Part shown: positions 16,251 to 24,633 of the stretch, one piece after another
Layout of the letters: each line of letters opens with the position of its first letter
Numbering within the stretch: the stretch's first letter is position 1
Assembly (NCBI GenBank): GCA_021780535.1
Contig: JAJXYN010000009.1
Coordinates: 349,882 to 413,881 of the forward strand
Length of the DNA: 64,000 bases
Reading direction: 5' to 3'
Source of the DNA: a bacterium
Lineage (GTDB): Bacteria > Patescibacteria > ABY1 > JAGPKW01
Notes under the pieces: generated by a model
What the model was told of the DNA's origin: nothing
Databases searched by the model: none
The model's input: only the letters and a program-made list of their open reading frames with translations
Program-made: the position numbers and the translations under genes

Positions 16251-16994
16251 TTATTTATGTAGTCTTCCTTGACTAAGTTTTCCATCAGTAATCGTTGTTG
16301 CATTTATATTTGATCCATTAATTGTACCTTGTATTATTAGTGTATCTCCGATTTTTATATCTGATATTAATATAAGTGTTGGAGTTGGCTTTAATCCAGT
16401 ATTTACTGGGGTAAATTTATTTAATATTGCCTTACTAGCATCAACTGTATATGTTGTTAATGTAGAATTTGTTTTTACAAATCCATTATTTCTTGTAATT
16501 GTTATTGTAGCACCATCAATATTAGATACCGTTCCAATAATCCTTGGAATTTTATTTTCTTTATTATGTTCTGATCGAATAATTTTACCGTCTATAATAT
16601 TTTCTGCTGCGATAGATTCACCATTTACAACCCCTTGGACCATTAAAGTATCTCCAACCTTTATATCAGAAACTAAAACTTCTGACGTTAAATTATTTGA
16701 ACCATCTGTTTGTGTTATAATCTTTTTAATTTTTGCACTACTAGCATCTATTGTATATTTAGTGGATTGAGATTTATTACTAATTGTAATAATACTCCCA
16801 TTTATATCAAGGACTACCCCCATTATTCTTGGTACTTTATTTTCTGAAATATTGTGTTTATTATTGTTATTTCTAAACATTCTTCCACTGTTTCCTGTTG
16901 CAGCAAAAGCTGATGTACTTATTATTATACTTATTGTTATTATTGTAACCCCAACAACAATAAAAATCTTTTTATTTTGTTTGTTTTGTTTCAT
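16251..16994 (-). CDS. Secreted protein with two DUF5666 domains
   Basis: A 247-residue exported protein. It has a signal peptide (residues 1-31, ending SAFAA), a short Asn-rich spacer, then two tandem small beta domains of the DUF5666 type (about 52-130 and 150-240). Each has the same build: PRIMGVVLDINGS..ITI / SDIKVGDTLMVQGVVNG..ITAENIIDGKI and PRIIGTVSNIDGATITI / SDIKIGDTLIIQGTINGS..ATTITDGKL. Domain function is unknown; a similar fold is fused to the membrane partner of the ECF sigma factor nearby, so they may share a role in envelope stress. Divergent to the RGG/zinc-ribbon gene. Confidence 0.7.
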   Translation of the reverse strand: MKQNKQNKKIFIVVGVTIITISIIISTSAFAATGNSGRMFRNNNNKHNISENKVPRIMGVVLDINGSIITISNKSQSTKYTIDASSAKIKKIITQTDGSNNLTSEVLVSDIKVGDTLMVQGVVNGESIAAENIIDGKIIRSEHNKENKIPRIIGTVSNIDGATITITRNNGFVKTNSTLTTYTVDASKAILNKFTPVNTGLKPTPTLILISDIKIGDTLIIQGTINGSNINATTITDGKLSQGRLHK

Positions 16995-17202
16995 GAATTT
17001 TTGTATTAATTATTAATAATTAACTCCTTATTTAATATTACGAGCAAAAATGATAAAAAGTTGCAAAATAATATTATTATCCTATATTTAGAGCATCTAT
17101 TGTAATTATTTTTGTTTTATATAAATCTAAAATTAGCTTTTTTCTGACATATATGGTATTCTTGTTTTATTATCTTATTATATAAAAATTAAATTAAATT
17201 AT

Positions 17203-17751
17203 ATGGGCGATTTTAATAGAGGTGGTTCACGAGGTGGATTTGGTAGAGGTGGGTTTAATAAAGGTGGTTCACGAGGTGGATTTGGTGGTGGATCTAGAGG
17301 TGGTTCACGAGGTGGATTTGGTGGTGGAGACAGAGAAATGTTTGATGCTGTTTGTGATGATTGTGGTAGAGATTGTCAAGTTCCATTTCGTCCAACAAGC
17401 GGAAAACCAATTTTTTGCAGTGAATGTTTTGAAAAAAATTCTGAAGCAAAAGGTGGAAATTCAAGAAGAGATTCTGGAAGAGATTCAAGAGATAGTGATT
17501 TTAAAAGAAATGATTTTTCTGATAACAAGAAAACAAACAACAATCTTGATGAAAAAATAGGATTATTAAGTATTAAACTTGATAAGATAATAGAATTATT
17601 AGACAATACAAAAAAAGAAAAAATAGACGAAATGCCTGCTATTATTAAAAAAGTTTTAAAAACAAAGGAAATAAAAGAAGAAAAAACTGAAGAAAAACCA
17701 GCTAAAAAAGTTGTAACAAAAAAGACCACTAAAAAAACTACAAAAAAATAG
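17203..17751 (+). CDS. RGG-box and zinc-ribbon putative RNA-binding protein
   Basis: A 182-residue protein of three parts. Residues 2-45 are RGG/GGF repeats (SRGGFGG units) as in RNA-binding tails. Residues about 48-80 form a four-Cys zinc ribbon (CDDCGRDCQVPFRPTSGKPIFCSEC: two CxxC knuckles), the CxxC-x17-CxxC type common in Patescibacteria and Chloroflexi. The rest is charged and Lys-rich with a short coiled coil (LDEKIGLLSIKLDKIIELL) and a KKTTKK tail. It likely binds nucleic acid; cellular target unknown. The repeats encode direct DNA repeats at 17222-17330. A terminator follows. Confidence 0.75.
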   Translation: MGDFNRGGSRGGFGRGGFNKGGSRGGFGGGSRGGSRGGFGGGDREMFDAVCDDCGRDCQVPFRPTSGKPIFCSECFEKNSEAKGGNSRRDSGRDSRDSDFKRNDFSDNKKTNNNLDEKIGLLSIKLDKIIELLDNTKKEKIDEMPAIIKKVLKTKEIKEEKTEEKPAKKVVTKKTTKKTTKK

Positions 17752-17759
17752 ATTTTACA

Positions 17760-17793
17760 AAAAAATAAGCCAAGAACATTGGTTTATTTTTTT
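17760..17793. terminator. bidirectional intrinsic terminator
   Basis: AAAATAAgCCAA pairs with TTGGtTTATTTT around a 5-base loop, with T-runs at both ends. It separates the zinc-ribbon gene and the convergent ABC gene. Confidence 0.8.
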
Positions 17794-17798
17794 ATATC

Positions 17799-19562
17799 TT
17801 AACTCTTTCTTTCTTTACTCATTAACATATTTACAGCTTCTTTCATGTTTCCGGCTAGTGTTATCCCAGAATTCACAAAAAATATTTGATCTGCATTTTC
17901 TATCGTGTTTAATCTATGAGCTATTATTACCTTTGTTGTTGTTTTTGGTAATTTATTTATTATATCTTCTAATAATTTTTCTGTTACTGTATCTATATTT
18001 GCTGTCGCCTCATCTAATATTAATATTTCTGGATTTCTCAATATTGCTCTTATAAAAGCTATTATTTGTTTTTGCCCAAGACTAATATTGTCAGTATTAT
18101 ATGTTATTTTTGTACTAATTCCATTCTCAAAATCCTTTATTAAATCTTCTAAATTATTATCTTTTAGAATTTTTATAAAATCATCATCTGAATATTTTAA
18201 ATATTCTTCATTCCCATATAAAATATTTTCTTTTATTGTACCAGTAAATAAAAATGGTTCTTGTAATATAAAACCTATTCTTTTAGTTCGTTCATCTTTA
18301 GTATATGATTTTATATTTTTTCCATCTAATATAATTTCTCCACTTGTTGGATCATATAATCTTGCCATAAGTGAAGCTGTTGTTGTTTTACCACCACCAG
18401 TTGGACCAACCAATGCATAAGTTTTTCCTTTTTCTAAAGAAAAATTAATATTTTCAAAAATAGAATTTCCTACATCATATCTAAAGGACACATTTTTAAA
18501 TTCTATTATATATTTTGAATTTTCTGTTATAGTATCTGCTTGTATAACTTCTAAATTTGATTTTAATAATAATATTTCTGAAATACGTTCCAGAGCTGCT
18601 AACGACGTTTGTACCGTTGACCAAACAGATGCAAATCTTCTAAGTGGAGCATAAAAACGATCAACATAAAGAAAAAATCCAATTAAAAGACCGACCGTAA
18701 ACTGACCATGAATTATTAAAAAAATTCCATAACATAAAACTATCAACTGCGCTAAATTTGATACTAACCCATATATTGGATTAAAAATATTATTTGATAT
18801 TCCTGATTTTATTGATGCTTTATAATTATCATTATTAAAATCATTAAATCTTTTATTAAAATAATCTAACCGATTAAAAACCTCCACAACCTTAAAATTA
18901 TCCATACTTTCTTGAATTTCTGCACTCATGTTTCCTAACGATTCTAAACTTTTTAAATTTCTATTTTTTACCCATTCAGAAAGTAATTTCGTAATAATAA
19001 CAACCAATAATGCTGGTAATAACGCTATTAATCCTAATTTTGGCTTAACAATTATCATAAATGCTCCAACACCAACAGTTGATACAATTACCTCAAAAAA
19101 TTGATTAAATGCTTGAGCAAAAAATTGATTTAATTTATCTGTATCATTATTTATTCTAGAGATTAAATCCCCTGCTTTATTTTGATTAAAAAATGCTAAT
19201 GGCAATTCTTGTAGTTTATTAAATATTTCATTACGTAAATTAAATAATATTCTACGGCCAACATTACCCATTATAATCGTTTGGAAATAACCAGAAATCA
19301 AGCTAATCAAAAACAATATCATTAAAATAAATATAAACAAAAACATTCCATTAAATTGTTTATTCACTATACATATATCTATTGCTTTACTTATTAATAT
19401 AGGGACTACAAGTGTTATTATTGAATTTAACATTGTAAGCATAAAAGCTAAAAATACATTTCTTTTTTCAGTTTTTATTAAATTAAACAATTTACCAATT
19501 GATAAGGATAGGTTTTTGTTTTTTGATTTTTCGCTTGAGCTTGTTTTAAGAGTGTAATTCAT
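17799..19562 (-). CDS. ABC exporter half-transporter, catalytic-site subunit
   Basis: A type-I ABC exporter half (membrane domain about residues 30-320, ATPase domain after it), 587 residues from the ATG at 19562. Walker A GPTGGGKTTT, Walker B LILDEATANID with catalytic Glu, and H-loop IIAHRL are intact. The signature motif is degenerate: NISLGQK instead of LSGGQ. Together with the partner gene it matches the asymmetric heterodimers (TM287/288 type), with one dead and one live ATP site. An upstream in-frame start at 19640 lies within the partner gene; the 19562 start overlaps the partner by 17 bases. Substrate unknown. Confidence 0.85.
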   Translation of the reverse strand: MNYTLKTSSSEKSKNKNLSLSIGKLFNLIKTEKRNVFLAFMLTMLNSIITLVVPILISKAIDICIVNKQFNGMFLFIFILMILFLISLISGYFQTIIMGNVGRRILFNLRNEIFNKLQELPLAFFNQNKAGDLISRINNDTDKLNQFFAQAFNQFFEVIVSTVGVGAFMIIVKPKLGLIALLPALLVVIITKLLSEWVKNRNLKSLESLGNMSAEIQESMDNFKVVEVFNRLDYFNKRFNDFNNDNYKASIKSGISNNIFNPIYGLVSNLAQLIVLCYGIFLIIHGQFTVGLLIGFFLYVDRFYAPLRRFASVWSTVQTSLAALERISEILLLKSNLEVIQADTITENSKYIIEFKNVSFRYDVGNSIFENINFSLEKGKTYALVGPTGGGKTTTASLMARLYDPTSGEIILDGKNIKSYTKDERTKRIGFILQEPFLFTGTIKENILYGNEEYLKYSDDDFIKILKDNNLEDLIKDFENGISTKITYNTDNISLGQKQIIAFIRAILRNPEILILDEATANIDTVTEKLLEDIINKLPKTTTKVIIAHRLNTIENADQIFFVNSGITLAGNMKEAVNMLMSKERKS

Positions 19563-21279
19563 AATTATTAATACTTTTTTGTGAATTATAAATTTGAACA
19601 TATTCTGAAGATTTAGCCAACAAATCTTCATGTTTTCCAATCATTAAAATATCCCCTTCCATTAATAATATTATCTGATCATAATCTTTTATTGGAGATA
19701 TTTTCTGAGTTATTGATATTAGTGTTATATTTGGATAATTTTTTTTAATATTTTCTAGAATTTTTTGTTCTGTTTTATTATCTATTCTTGCTGTAAAATC
19801 ATCTAAAAATAATATTTTTGGATTAATAGCTAATGCCCTTGCTAATGTTATTCTTTGTTTCTGACCACCAGACAAATTTGATCCTCTTTCTGTGATTACA
19901 GTGTCTAATTTATTTTCTAAAGAATCAATAAAATCCTTTAATTCAGCTGTGTCTATGGCTTTATATAAATCTTGTTCATTAATATTATTACTAAAAGCTA
20001 TATTTTCTCTTACAGTTATATTAAAAATAATACTATCTTGAAAAACAAAACCTATTTGTTTATAAAAAGATGCCTTATTATAATCATAAACACTTATCCC
20101 ATCATATCTTATTTCTCCCCCTGTTGGCCTTATTAGCCCTGACAATAAATAAAACAACTGTGTTTTACCAGCCGCCGTTGGACCAATTATTGCAGTTTTT
20201 GAGTTTTTATTTATTTTAAAAGAAATATTTTTTAATATTTCTTTATTATCTATCCTTAAAGAAATATTATTAAGTTCAATGTTATCGCTAAAATCAAATT
20301 CTTTAGCCCCCCATTGTAGAATATCTTCTGAATCTAATATCTCACATATACGAGAATAACTAGCCCCGGCTTGAGCTATCATATTACTAATAAACCCCAA
20401 CATCACAACCGGAAAAATAAGTATGAGCAAATAATTATTAAATGCTGAAAAATCTCCAATACTCATATGACCTAAAACAACAAAATGGCCACCAAATACC
20501 AATATTACCAATGTAGCAATATTAACCATAAAACCCATAAATGGAATTAAACTGGCAAATAATTTCACAATACTAAGCCCAATATCTTTAGCTTCTTTAT
20601 TCGCTTCTAAAAACTTTAAATACTCCTGCTGTTGACCATTTAATAGTCTTATAATCGCTGAACCAAGAATACTTTCATTAATTACTTTATTTAACCAATC
20701 AATTGCTTCCTGGGCTTTTTTAAACAATCTTTTTATCTTTCCAAAAATAAGAAAAAAAATCGTTATAGTAATAGGGACAACCCCAATAATAGACAATGCT
20801 AACTTCCAATCCATTAAAAACAATATAATACCAACTCCGAATATTAAAAAAACGGACGATACCATAGAAGAAATCGCTTGAGATATAAAAATTTTTACAG
20901 AATCCACATCTGCAGTTAAATTTGTCAAAATTTTTGATGAAGATATTTTTTGAATAAACGAATATTCTTTTTTTGATATCTTTTCTATTAATTTTGTACG
21001 AAGATCTTTTGCTACTTTTTCTGATACATAAGTTTGCAATATGCTTTGTAAATACCCCAACACAAATACACCTATTGAAACTGTAGAAAATTCAATAACT
21101 ATATTTAAAACATTAAAACCACCAACACCATAAGAATCTATAGACTTTGATATTATTTTAGGAATAAATAAATTTAATCCATTACTCAAAATCGTTAATA
21201 TTATTAATGGCGCCACTAAAGGTACATACAATTTAATCAAACCAAATATGTTTAAATTTTGTTTTTTACTTATTTTCAT
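19546..21279 (-). CDS. ABC exporter half-transporter, degenerate-site subunit
   Basis: A 577-residue ABC exporter half: six-helix membrane domain (about residues 12-310) and ATPase domain. Walker A GPTAAGKT and signature NLSGGQKQR are intact. The Walker B catalytic Glu is replaced by Asp (LFLDDFTARID) and the switch His by Gln (SITQKIS). These changes complement the degenerate signature in the next gene, so both mutations fall on the same composite ATP site. The gene is first in a two-gene unit. An AAGGAG-type sequence lies 16-22 bases ahead, and a TATAAT preceded by a run of six G (21324-21335, minus strand) is the likely promoter. Confidence 0.88.
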   Translation of the reverse strand: MKISKKQNLNIFGLIKLYVPLVAPLIILTILSNGLNLFIPKIISKSIDSYGVGGFNVLNIVIEFSTVSIGVFVLGYLQSILQTYVSEKVAKDLRTKLIEKISKKEYSFIQKISSSKILTNLTADVDSVKIFISQAISSMVSSVFLIFGVGIILFLMDWKLALSIIGVVPITITIFFLIFGKIKRLFKKAQEAIDWLNKVINESILGSAIIRLLNGQQQEYLKFLEANKEAKDIGLSIVKLFASLIPFMGFMVNIATLVILVFGGHFVVLGHMSIGDFSAFNNYLLILIFPVVMLGFISNMIAQAGASYSRICEILDSEDILQWGAKEFDFSDNIELNNISLRIDNKEILKNISFKINKNSKTAIIGPTAAGKTQLFYLLSGLIRPTGGEIRYDGISVYDYNKASFYKQIGFVFQDSIIFNITVRENIAFSNNINEQDLYKAIDTAELKDFIDSLENKLDTVITERGSNLSGGQKQRITLARALAINPKILFLDDFTARIDNKTEQKILENIKKNYPNITLISITQKISPIKDYDQIILLMEGDILMIGKHEDLLAKSSEYVQIYNSQKSINNYELHS

Positions 21280-21323
21280 TTTCTAGAATTTATTAAACTC
21301 CTTAATATAAAACACAATATGAT

Positions 21324-21335
21324 ATTATACCCCCC
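21324..21335 (-). promoter_or_regulatory. -10 box with G run, ABC exporter unit
   Basis: Minus strand GGGGGGTATAAT: a run of six G (21330-21335) directly abuts the -10 (21324-21329), 45 bases before the start codon. No clear -35 or palindrome is visible. Confidence 0.5.
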
Positions 21336-21372
21336 ACAATTACATAATAGCAAGTAAAAATAAATAAAAAAT

Positions 21373-21407
21373 AAAAAAGACAAGGCGTTCCTTTCCTTAT
21401 CTTTTTT
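21373..21407 (-). terminator. intrinsic terminator, minus strand
   Basis: On the minus strand AAAAAAGATAAGG pairs with CCTTGTCTTTTTT (one G-U pair) around a 9-base loop, followed by T-rich sequence. No gene lies upstream of it on that strand until 22365, so it must end a transcript from the gene-free region or a read-through from the DAGK-like gene. Confidence 0.75.
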
Positions 21408-21796
21408 AAAAATTGTAATTATTTATTTTGTAAAATAACCAAAACTTCTCTCTAGTGTTGCATAGCAACAAATTATTTATAGAAAAGTTCAATAGAACAT
21501 CAACCAATATCTTCCAATTTTTCTATTTTTGTTTGAAAAATGTTTTTTGATAAAATAATAAAAATCAGAAAATATTTTTTACAACAAACTCCAAATAAAT
21601 AAATCTATGTTTTATTTATCTAAAAATCCTCCTTACCTTTTATAAAGACCTCCTTAATTTTCTCTCCTTTTTTGATATTTTCCTCCTTGACCTTTTCTCC
21701 TCCTTATTAAAATATATAAAATAAACCTTTGTTTTGTTTGACTAAAAACCATCCTCCTTACCTTTTATAAAAACCTCCTTTTGAAAAACCTTTACA

Positions 21797-21947
21797 ATAC
21801 AATTAAGATTAATATGAAATTATAGGACATTTTACTTTTTAGGTAACGAACTCATTTGTTAAATAAATACCGAAATTAACTTAACAAATCAGTTTTGTTA
21901 CCCAAAGAGTTGTCATAGAATTCTTCTATATCAATCTTAAAATAAAC
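21797..21947 (-). ncRNA. possible structured RNA (two-stem rod)
   Basis: An inner stem pairs GGTAAC/AACT/ATTTGTTAA (21842-21862) with TTAACAAAT/AGTT/GTTACC (21881-21902), 19 pairs with an 18-base loop. An outer stem pairs the region around TTAAGATTaATAT..TATAGGACA (21800-21830) with TTGTCATAGAA..ATATCAATCTTAA (21912-21942). A bubble of unpaired bases separates the two. A closing stem, central bubble and terminal stem-loop are the general plan of 6S RNA, but no sequence hallmark proves it. Strand is chosen from the promoter and terminator orientation. Confidence 0.35.
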
Positions 21948-22349
21948 CACCCCCTTAAAAATATACTTATAAAATTACAAAAAGTAACTTTATACCTCAA
22001 GAAATAAATTGTCCTCCACACTATAACCTCCTTATAAAAAACAAAAAACCTTGCAACCAAATAGCAAAGCGACAAACATAATATTCACTTAAAAATCTTT
22101 AATTTTGATTATTTAAAGATATAAATGTTTTTGTTTTTGTTTAATCTTTTAAAACTTTGTCTTGGTTTTTGTTTTAAACTTCCCTTTGTTTTAGAAAGTT
22201 CTTTTTTGTTTCCTACTTGAATATATTATACCATATTTTTGACACCAAGAAAACAATAGTCTATAAATATTCATATCATACATTTTATTAGCTAAAATAA
22301 GCATAAAATATTTATAACACTAATTTGACAAAAAGTTAATTTACTAACA

Positions 22350-22369
22350 TTATTCACAAGTTATTCACA
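22350..22369 (+). promoter_or_regulatory. two tandem DnaA-box-like motifs
   Basis: TTATTCACA at 22350-22358 and again at 22361-22369, matching TTATNCACA, with an 11-base period (about one helical turn). The second overlaps the stop of the DAGK-like gene. They lie near the switch of gene orientation in the window. Confidence 0.45.
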
Positions 22370-23114
22370 AGTTATTTAAAACACTATTTTTACTTAATAT
22401 AATTTTTACCTTTTCTTTAAAAATATCCACTTGAATATTGTTTGCTTTATAAAAAATACCATTTACAACATATTTAATATTAAATTTTGAATTTATATTC
22501 AATTTTTTAGCTTTAAATCTTCCAGCAACTTCCCTTTTATTCTTTAATTTAGAATACAACAAAATATCAAAAAAACCATCACTTGAATTACTCAAACCAT
22601 TAATATTGTTATCAAAAAACATGCTACCAACAACAATCTCACAATTATTTTTAAAATTTATAATATAGCTAGCATCAATCTCTATATTAAAACCATAAGA
22701 AAAAACAAAATTAATAGAATCAAAAAAATACTTATTATTAACAACACAAACATCAATCCTCTTATTCAATCTCTGAGAAATACAAAACATATCCCTGTCA
22801 ACAGACCCAGTCATTCCAAATATCTTAGACATAGAATCAAGCTCAATAGGAATCAAACCAAAAACAACATCATCAACCCTATCAAGCTGGAAAACAACAT
22901 CCATAACTCTATTTAAAGAACCATAATTACCCACCACAATAATAGTATTAGTTCTATCTTTTATATTAGCCAATACCTCTTTCTTAAGATCATGTAAAAT
23001 AGAAATATAAACAAAAGAACCCTCTATATTATATTGCTTAGAGAGACTTCGTATTTGAGAAACAATATTCGTTTTTTGCTTAATTACAGCAGTATCAATA
23101 ATGTAAACGTACAT
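22365..23114 (-). CDS. Degenerate diacylglycerol-kinase-like protein
   Basis: A 249-residue protein with the layout of a DAGK catalytic-domain lipid/sphingosine kinase (YegS/LCB5 fold): IIVVGNYGSLNRVMDVV at about 58-74 occupies the place of the GGDGT nucleotide loop, and FGLIPIELDSMSKIFGM at about 85-101 that of PLGTGNDFAR. Both motifs have lost key Gly/Asp residues, so kinase activity is uncertain; it could be a binding or regulatory protein. The later part (RIDVCVVNNKYF, VFSYGFNIEID) follows the family's beta domain. It lies 17 bases after bactofilin, probably co-transcribed. Confidence 0.5.
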   Translation of the reverse strand: MYVYIIDTAVIKQKTNIVSQIRSLSKQYNIEGSFVYISILHDLKKEVLANIKDRTNTIIVVGNYGSLNRVMDVVFQLDRVDDVVFGLIPIELDSMSKIFGMTGSVDRDMFCISQRLNKRIDVCVVNNKYFFDSINFVFSYGFNIEIDASYIINFKNNCEIVVGSMFFDNNINGLSNSSDGFFDILLYSKLKNKREVAGRFKAKKLNINSKFNIKYVVNGIFYKANNIQVDIFKEKVKIILSKNSVLNNL

Positions 23115-23131
23115 TTATACCAAAAAAACAA

Positions 23132-23590
23132 TTAATTCTTTAAATCTTTAACCTGCTTTTTACCCTTAATTTTTACACCAATATTAGTCATATTATCAAT
23201 AACATCCCCTTCAACAACATTATTTTTACCAACATCTTCCAATTTCTTATCTTCTCTAATAATACACTTACCATTAAAAATAGCACCTTTTTCAATATTA
23301 ATAACCTTAGTAGAAACGTCACCATTTATCTTAGCAGAAGCAGAAACTCCAACATATTCCAAACAATCAACATTACCATTAACAACACCGTCTAAAAATA
23401 AATTCTTAGCCTTAATATCAGCATTAACAACAGAAGATTGTTTAATATAAACATCAGCCGAAGTTTTAATAATTCCATTAAGTTTACCATGCACAACAAC
23501 ATCCTCTAAACAATCAAAAGTCCCCTCAATCAAAACAGATTCACCAATAATACTACTATTAATTTGTTCCTTTGAATTTTTACTAAACAT
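23132..23590 (-). CDS. Bactofilin (polymer-forming cytoskeletal protein)
   Basis: A 152-residue bactofilin (DUF583). After a short tail, residues about 8-105 form the repeated beta-helix ladder: SSIIGESVLIEGTFDCLEDVVVHGKLNGIIKT, VVNADIKAKNLFLDGVVNGNVDC, ASAKINGDVST and so on, each turn with small and hydrophobic residues at fixed spacing. Such proteins polymerise into filaments under the membrane and help position wall or pole machinery. I take the ATG at 23590 (MFSKNS); an upstream ATG at 23626 gives 12 extra residues of no clear function. It is first of a pair with the DAGK-like gene. Confidence 0.88.
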   Translation of the reverse strand: MFSKNSKEQINSSIIGESVLIEGTFDCLEDVVVHGKLNGIIKTSADVYIKQSSVVNADIKAKNLFLDGVVNGNVDCLEYVGVSASAKINGDVSTKVINIEKGAIFNGKCIIREDKKLEDVGKNNVVEGDVIDNMTNIGVKIKGKKQVKDLKN

Positions 23591-23696
23591 AGTGTAATAT
23601 TTATTTAAGTTTATTATAAGACACAAATAATAATAAAGATTTTATAGCATAGTCCCAAAAAAAGCAATTCATTAACCAAAAAAATAAAAAAATATC

Positions 23697-23772
23697 GCCC
23701 TCATAGTTCAAATGGATAGAACAAGGGATTCCTAATCCCTAAATCCAAGTTCAATTCTTGGTGAGAGCACCA
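23697..23772 (+). tRNA. tRNA-Arg (anticodon CCT)
   Basis: A 76-base cloverleaf. Acceptor GCCCTCA pairs with TGAGAGC (one C-A mismatch at pair 3). D arm GTTC..GAAC; anticodon stem AGGGA/TCCCT with loop TTCCTAA (anticodon CCT, reads AGG); T arm CCAAG/CTTGG with loop TTCAATT; discriminator A and an encoded CCA at 23770-23772. The mismatch in the acceptor is unusual but does not break the fold. Confidence 0.93.
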
Positions 23773-23780
23773 AATCAGAT

Positions 23781-23818
23781 AAAATAAAACAGATGTTTAA
23801 AAACACCTGTTTTATTTT
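23781..23818. terminator. bidirectional terminator
   Basis: AAAATAAAACAGaTGTTT pairs with AAACAcCTGTTTTATTTT (one mismatch that is a G-T pair on the minus strand). It lies between the tRNA and the convergent DUF1653 gene. Confidence 0.85.
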
Positions 23819-23873
23819 ACTAGAATTCAAAATTCAAATTTAAAAACCACCACTAAACCATTATAACACTTTA

Positions 23874-24089
23874 TTATTCAATAAATCTAAACCTAGGAAT
23901 AGAAATACCTTTAACATCAACAATTTCCAAAAACATTTCCTTTGGTCTAACCCACAAATCCCCTACTCCATATAAAGCTTTATAAACAACCATGTCTTCT
24001 AAAGTTTCACTATGTTTTGCCACACCCAATACTTGATACTTATTGCCTTTATAATGTTCATAAACTCCCTTTATTATAATATCCTTCAT
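23874..24089 (-). CDS. DUF1653 family protein
   Basis: A 71-residue protein. Almost all of it is the DUF1653 domain: GVYEHYKGNKYQVLGVAKHSE, TLEDMVVYKALYG, LWVRPKEMFLE, and the closing IPRFRFIE. This is a small beta-rich domain of unknown function widespread in bacteria. The ATG at 24089 (MKDIIIKG) fits the family's length; an ATG at 24188 would add 33 unmatched residues and would begin inside a repeat element. Last minus-strand gene before the orientation switch. Confidence 0.8.
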   Translation of the reverse strand: MKDIIIKGVYEHYKGNKYQVLGVAKHSETLEDMVVYKALYGVGDLWVRPKEMFLEIVDVKGISIPRFRFIE

Positions 24090-24375
24090 GTGTTTTGTTA
24101 TTATATAGTTTGTTATTTTATTATTTAATTCTAACAAAAAACAAAAAAATACACTAGCTAGATTAATATTTTTCTTATATACATGCACTATAACTTTCCC
24201 ATCTTCTTATACTACAGGGGTACAATTTTAAAAACATACAAATAAAACACCGTGCCAACAATATCTATGTTTTGTTTATTATTTAGTTATACTACATTAC
24301 TATAACTTCCCTATTTTGGTTTTTATTTTGTGTTTTTTTATTTTTCTTATATATACCCTATATAACTTTAACCAT

Positions 24376-24402
24376 AAAGTTATATATATGTACTATAACT
24401 TT
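24376..24402. repeat. 27-bp palindromic repeat, copy 1
   Basis: AAAGTTATA-TATATGTAC-TATAACTTT: perfect 9-bp arms around a 9-base centre. The identical sequence recurs at 24601-24627. A degenerate left copy is at 24175-24197 and another near 24287-24308. Confidence 0.85.
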
Positions 24403-24600
24403 ATTAATTAAATATATTTTAGCATAATCATGTTATTAATATTTTTATTAATTATTAATAGTTTTCTGTGAAACAATATATTTTATATTAAAAATTATGT
24501 ATATATTAGCTATTTTTAAACTATATATAAAATTGTTTCACATGAAATTATTAATTTTATTATATTTTTATAATCCACTTTAAATTAAATTTAATAAAAT

Positions 24601-24627
24601 AAAGTTATATATATGTACTATAACTTT
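24601..24627. repeat. 27-bp palindromic repeat, copy 2
   Basis: Identical to 24376-24402. It lies 6 bases before copy 3. Confidence 0.85.
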
Positions 24628-24633
24628 CTATAT

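Larger units (their letters stand above)
21280..22364. other. 1.1 kb gene-free, structured, SD-motif-rich region
   Basis: No convincing CDS in 1,085 bases. It holds seven CCTCCTT motifs (AAGGAGG on the minus strand), at 21628, 21649, 21682, 21699, 21753, 21774 and 22027. A direct repeat of about 36 bases occurs at 21620-21655 and 21741-21780. A long two-part hairpin lies at 21797-21947. A minus-strand terminator is at 21373-21407 and an extended -10 (TGGTATAAT, minus) at 22225-22233. Together these would define a minus-strand transcript of about 850 nucleotides. Two DnaA-box-like TTATTCACA motifs lie at its right edge. Confidence 0.6.

Noticed and set aside
19563..19640. Extension of the second ABC subunit to 19640
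   Set aside because: It would overlap the first subunit by 95 bases and adds no conserved residues.
21926..22021. A 31-codon GTG ORF on the minus strand with AAGGAGG five bases ahead
   Set aside because: The peptide has no recognisable pattern and the same SD motif occurs six more times nearby without ORFs; it overlaps the structured hairpin. I treat it as chance within an SD-rich region.
22365..22367. TGA recoding as Gly (as in SR1/Gracilibacteria)
   Set aside because: TGA ends the DAGK-like gene and conserved proteins contain no in-frame TGA; Trp and Gly use normal codons.
24090..24188. N-terminal extension of the DUF1653 gene from ATG 24188
   Set aside because: The family domain begins at the later ATG, and the first codons lie in a degenerate copy of the 27-bp repeat.
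24195..24235. CAGGGGTA run as another G-tract promoter for the DUF1653 gene
   Set aside because: Spacing between a possible TTGTAC and TATAAG is far too short for a promoter and the G-run is only four bases.
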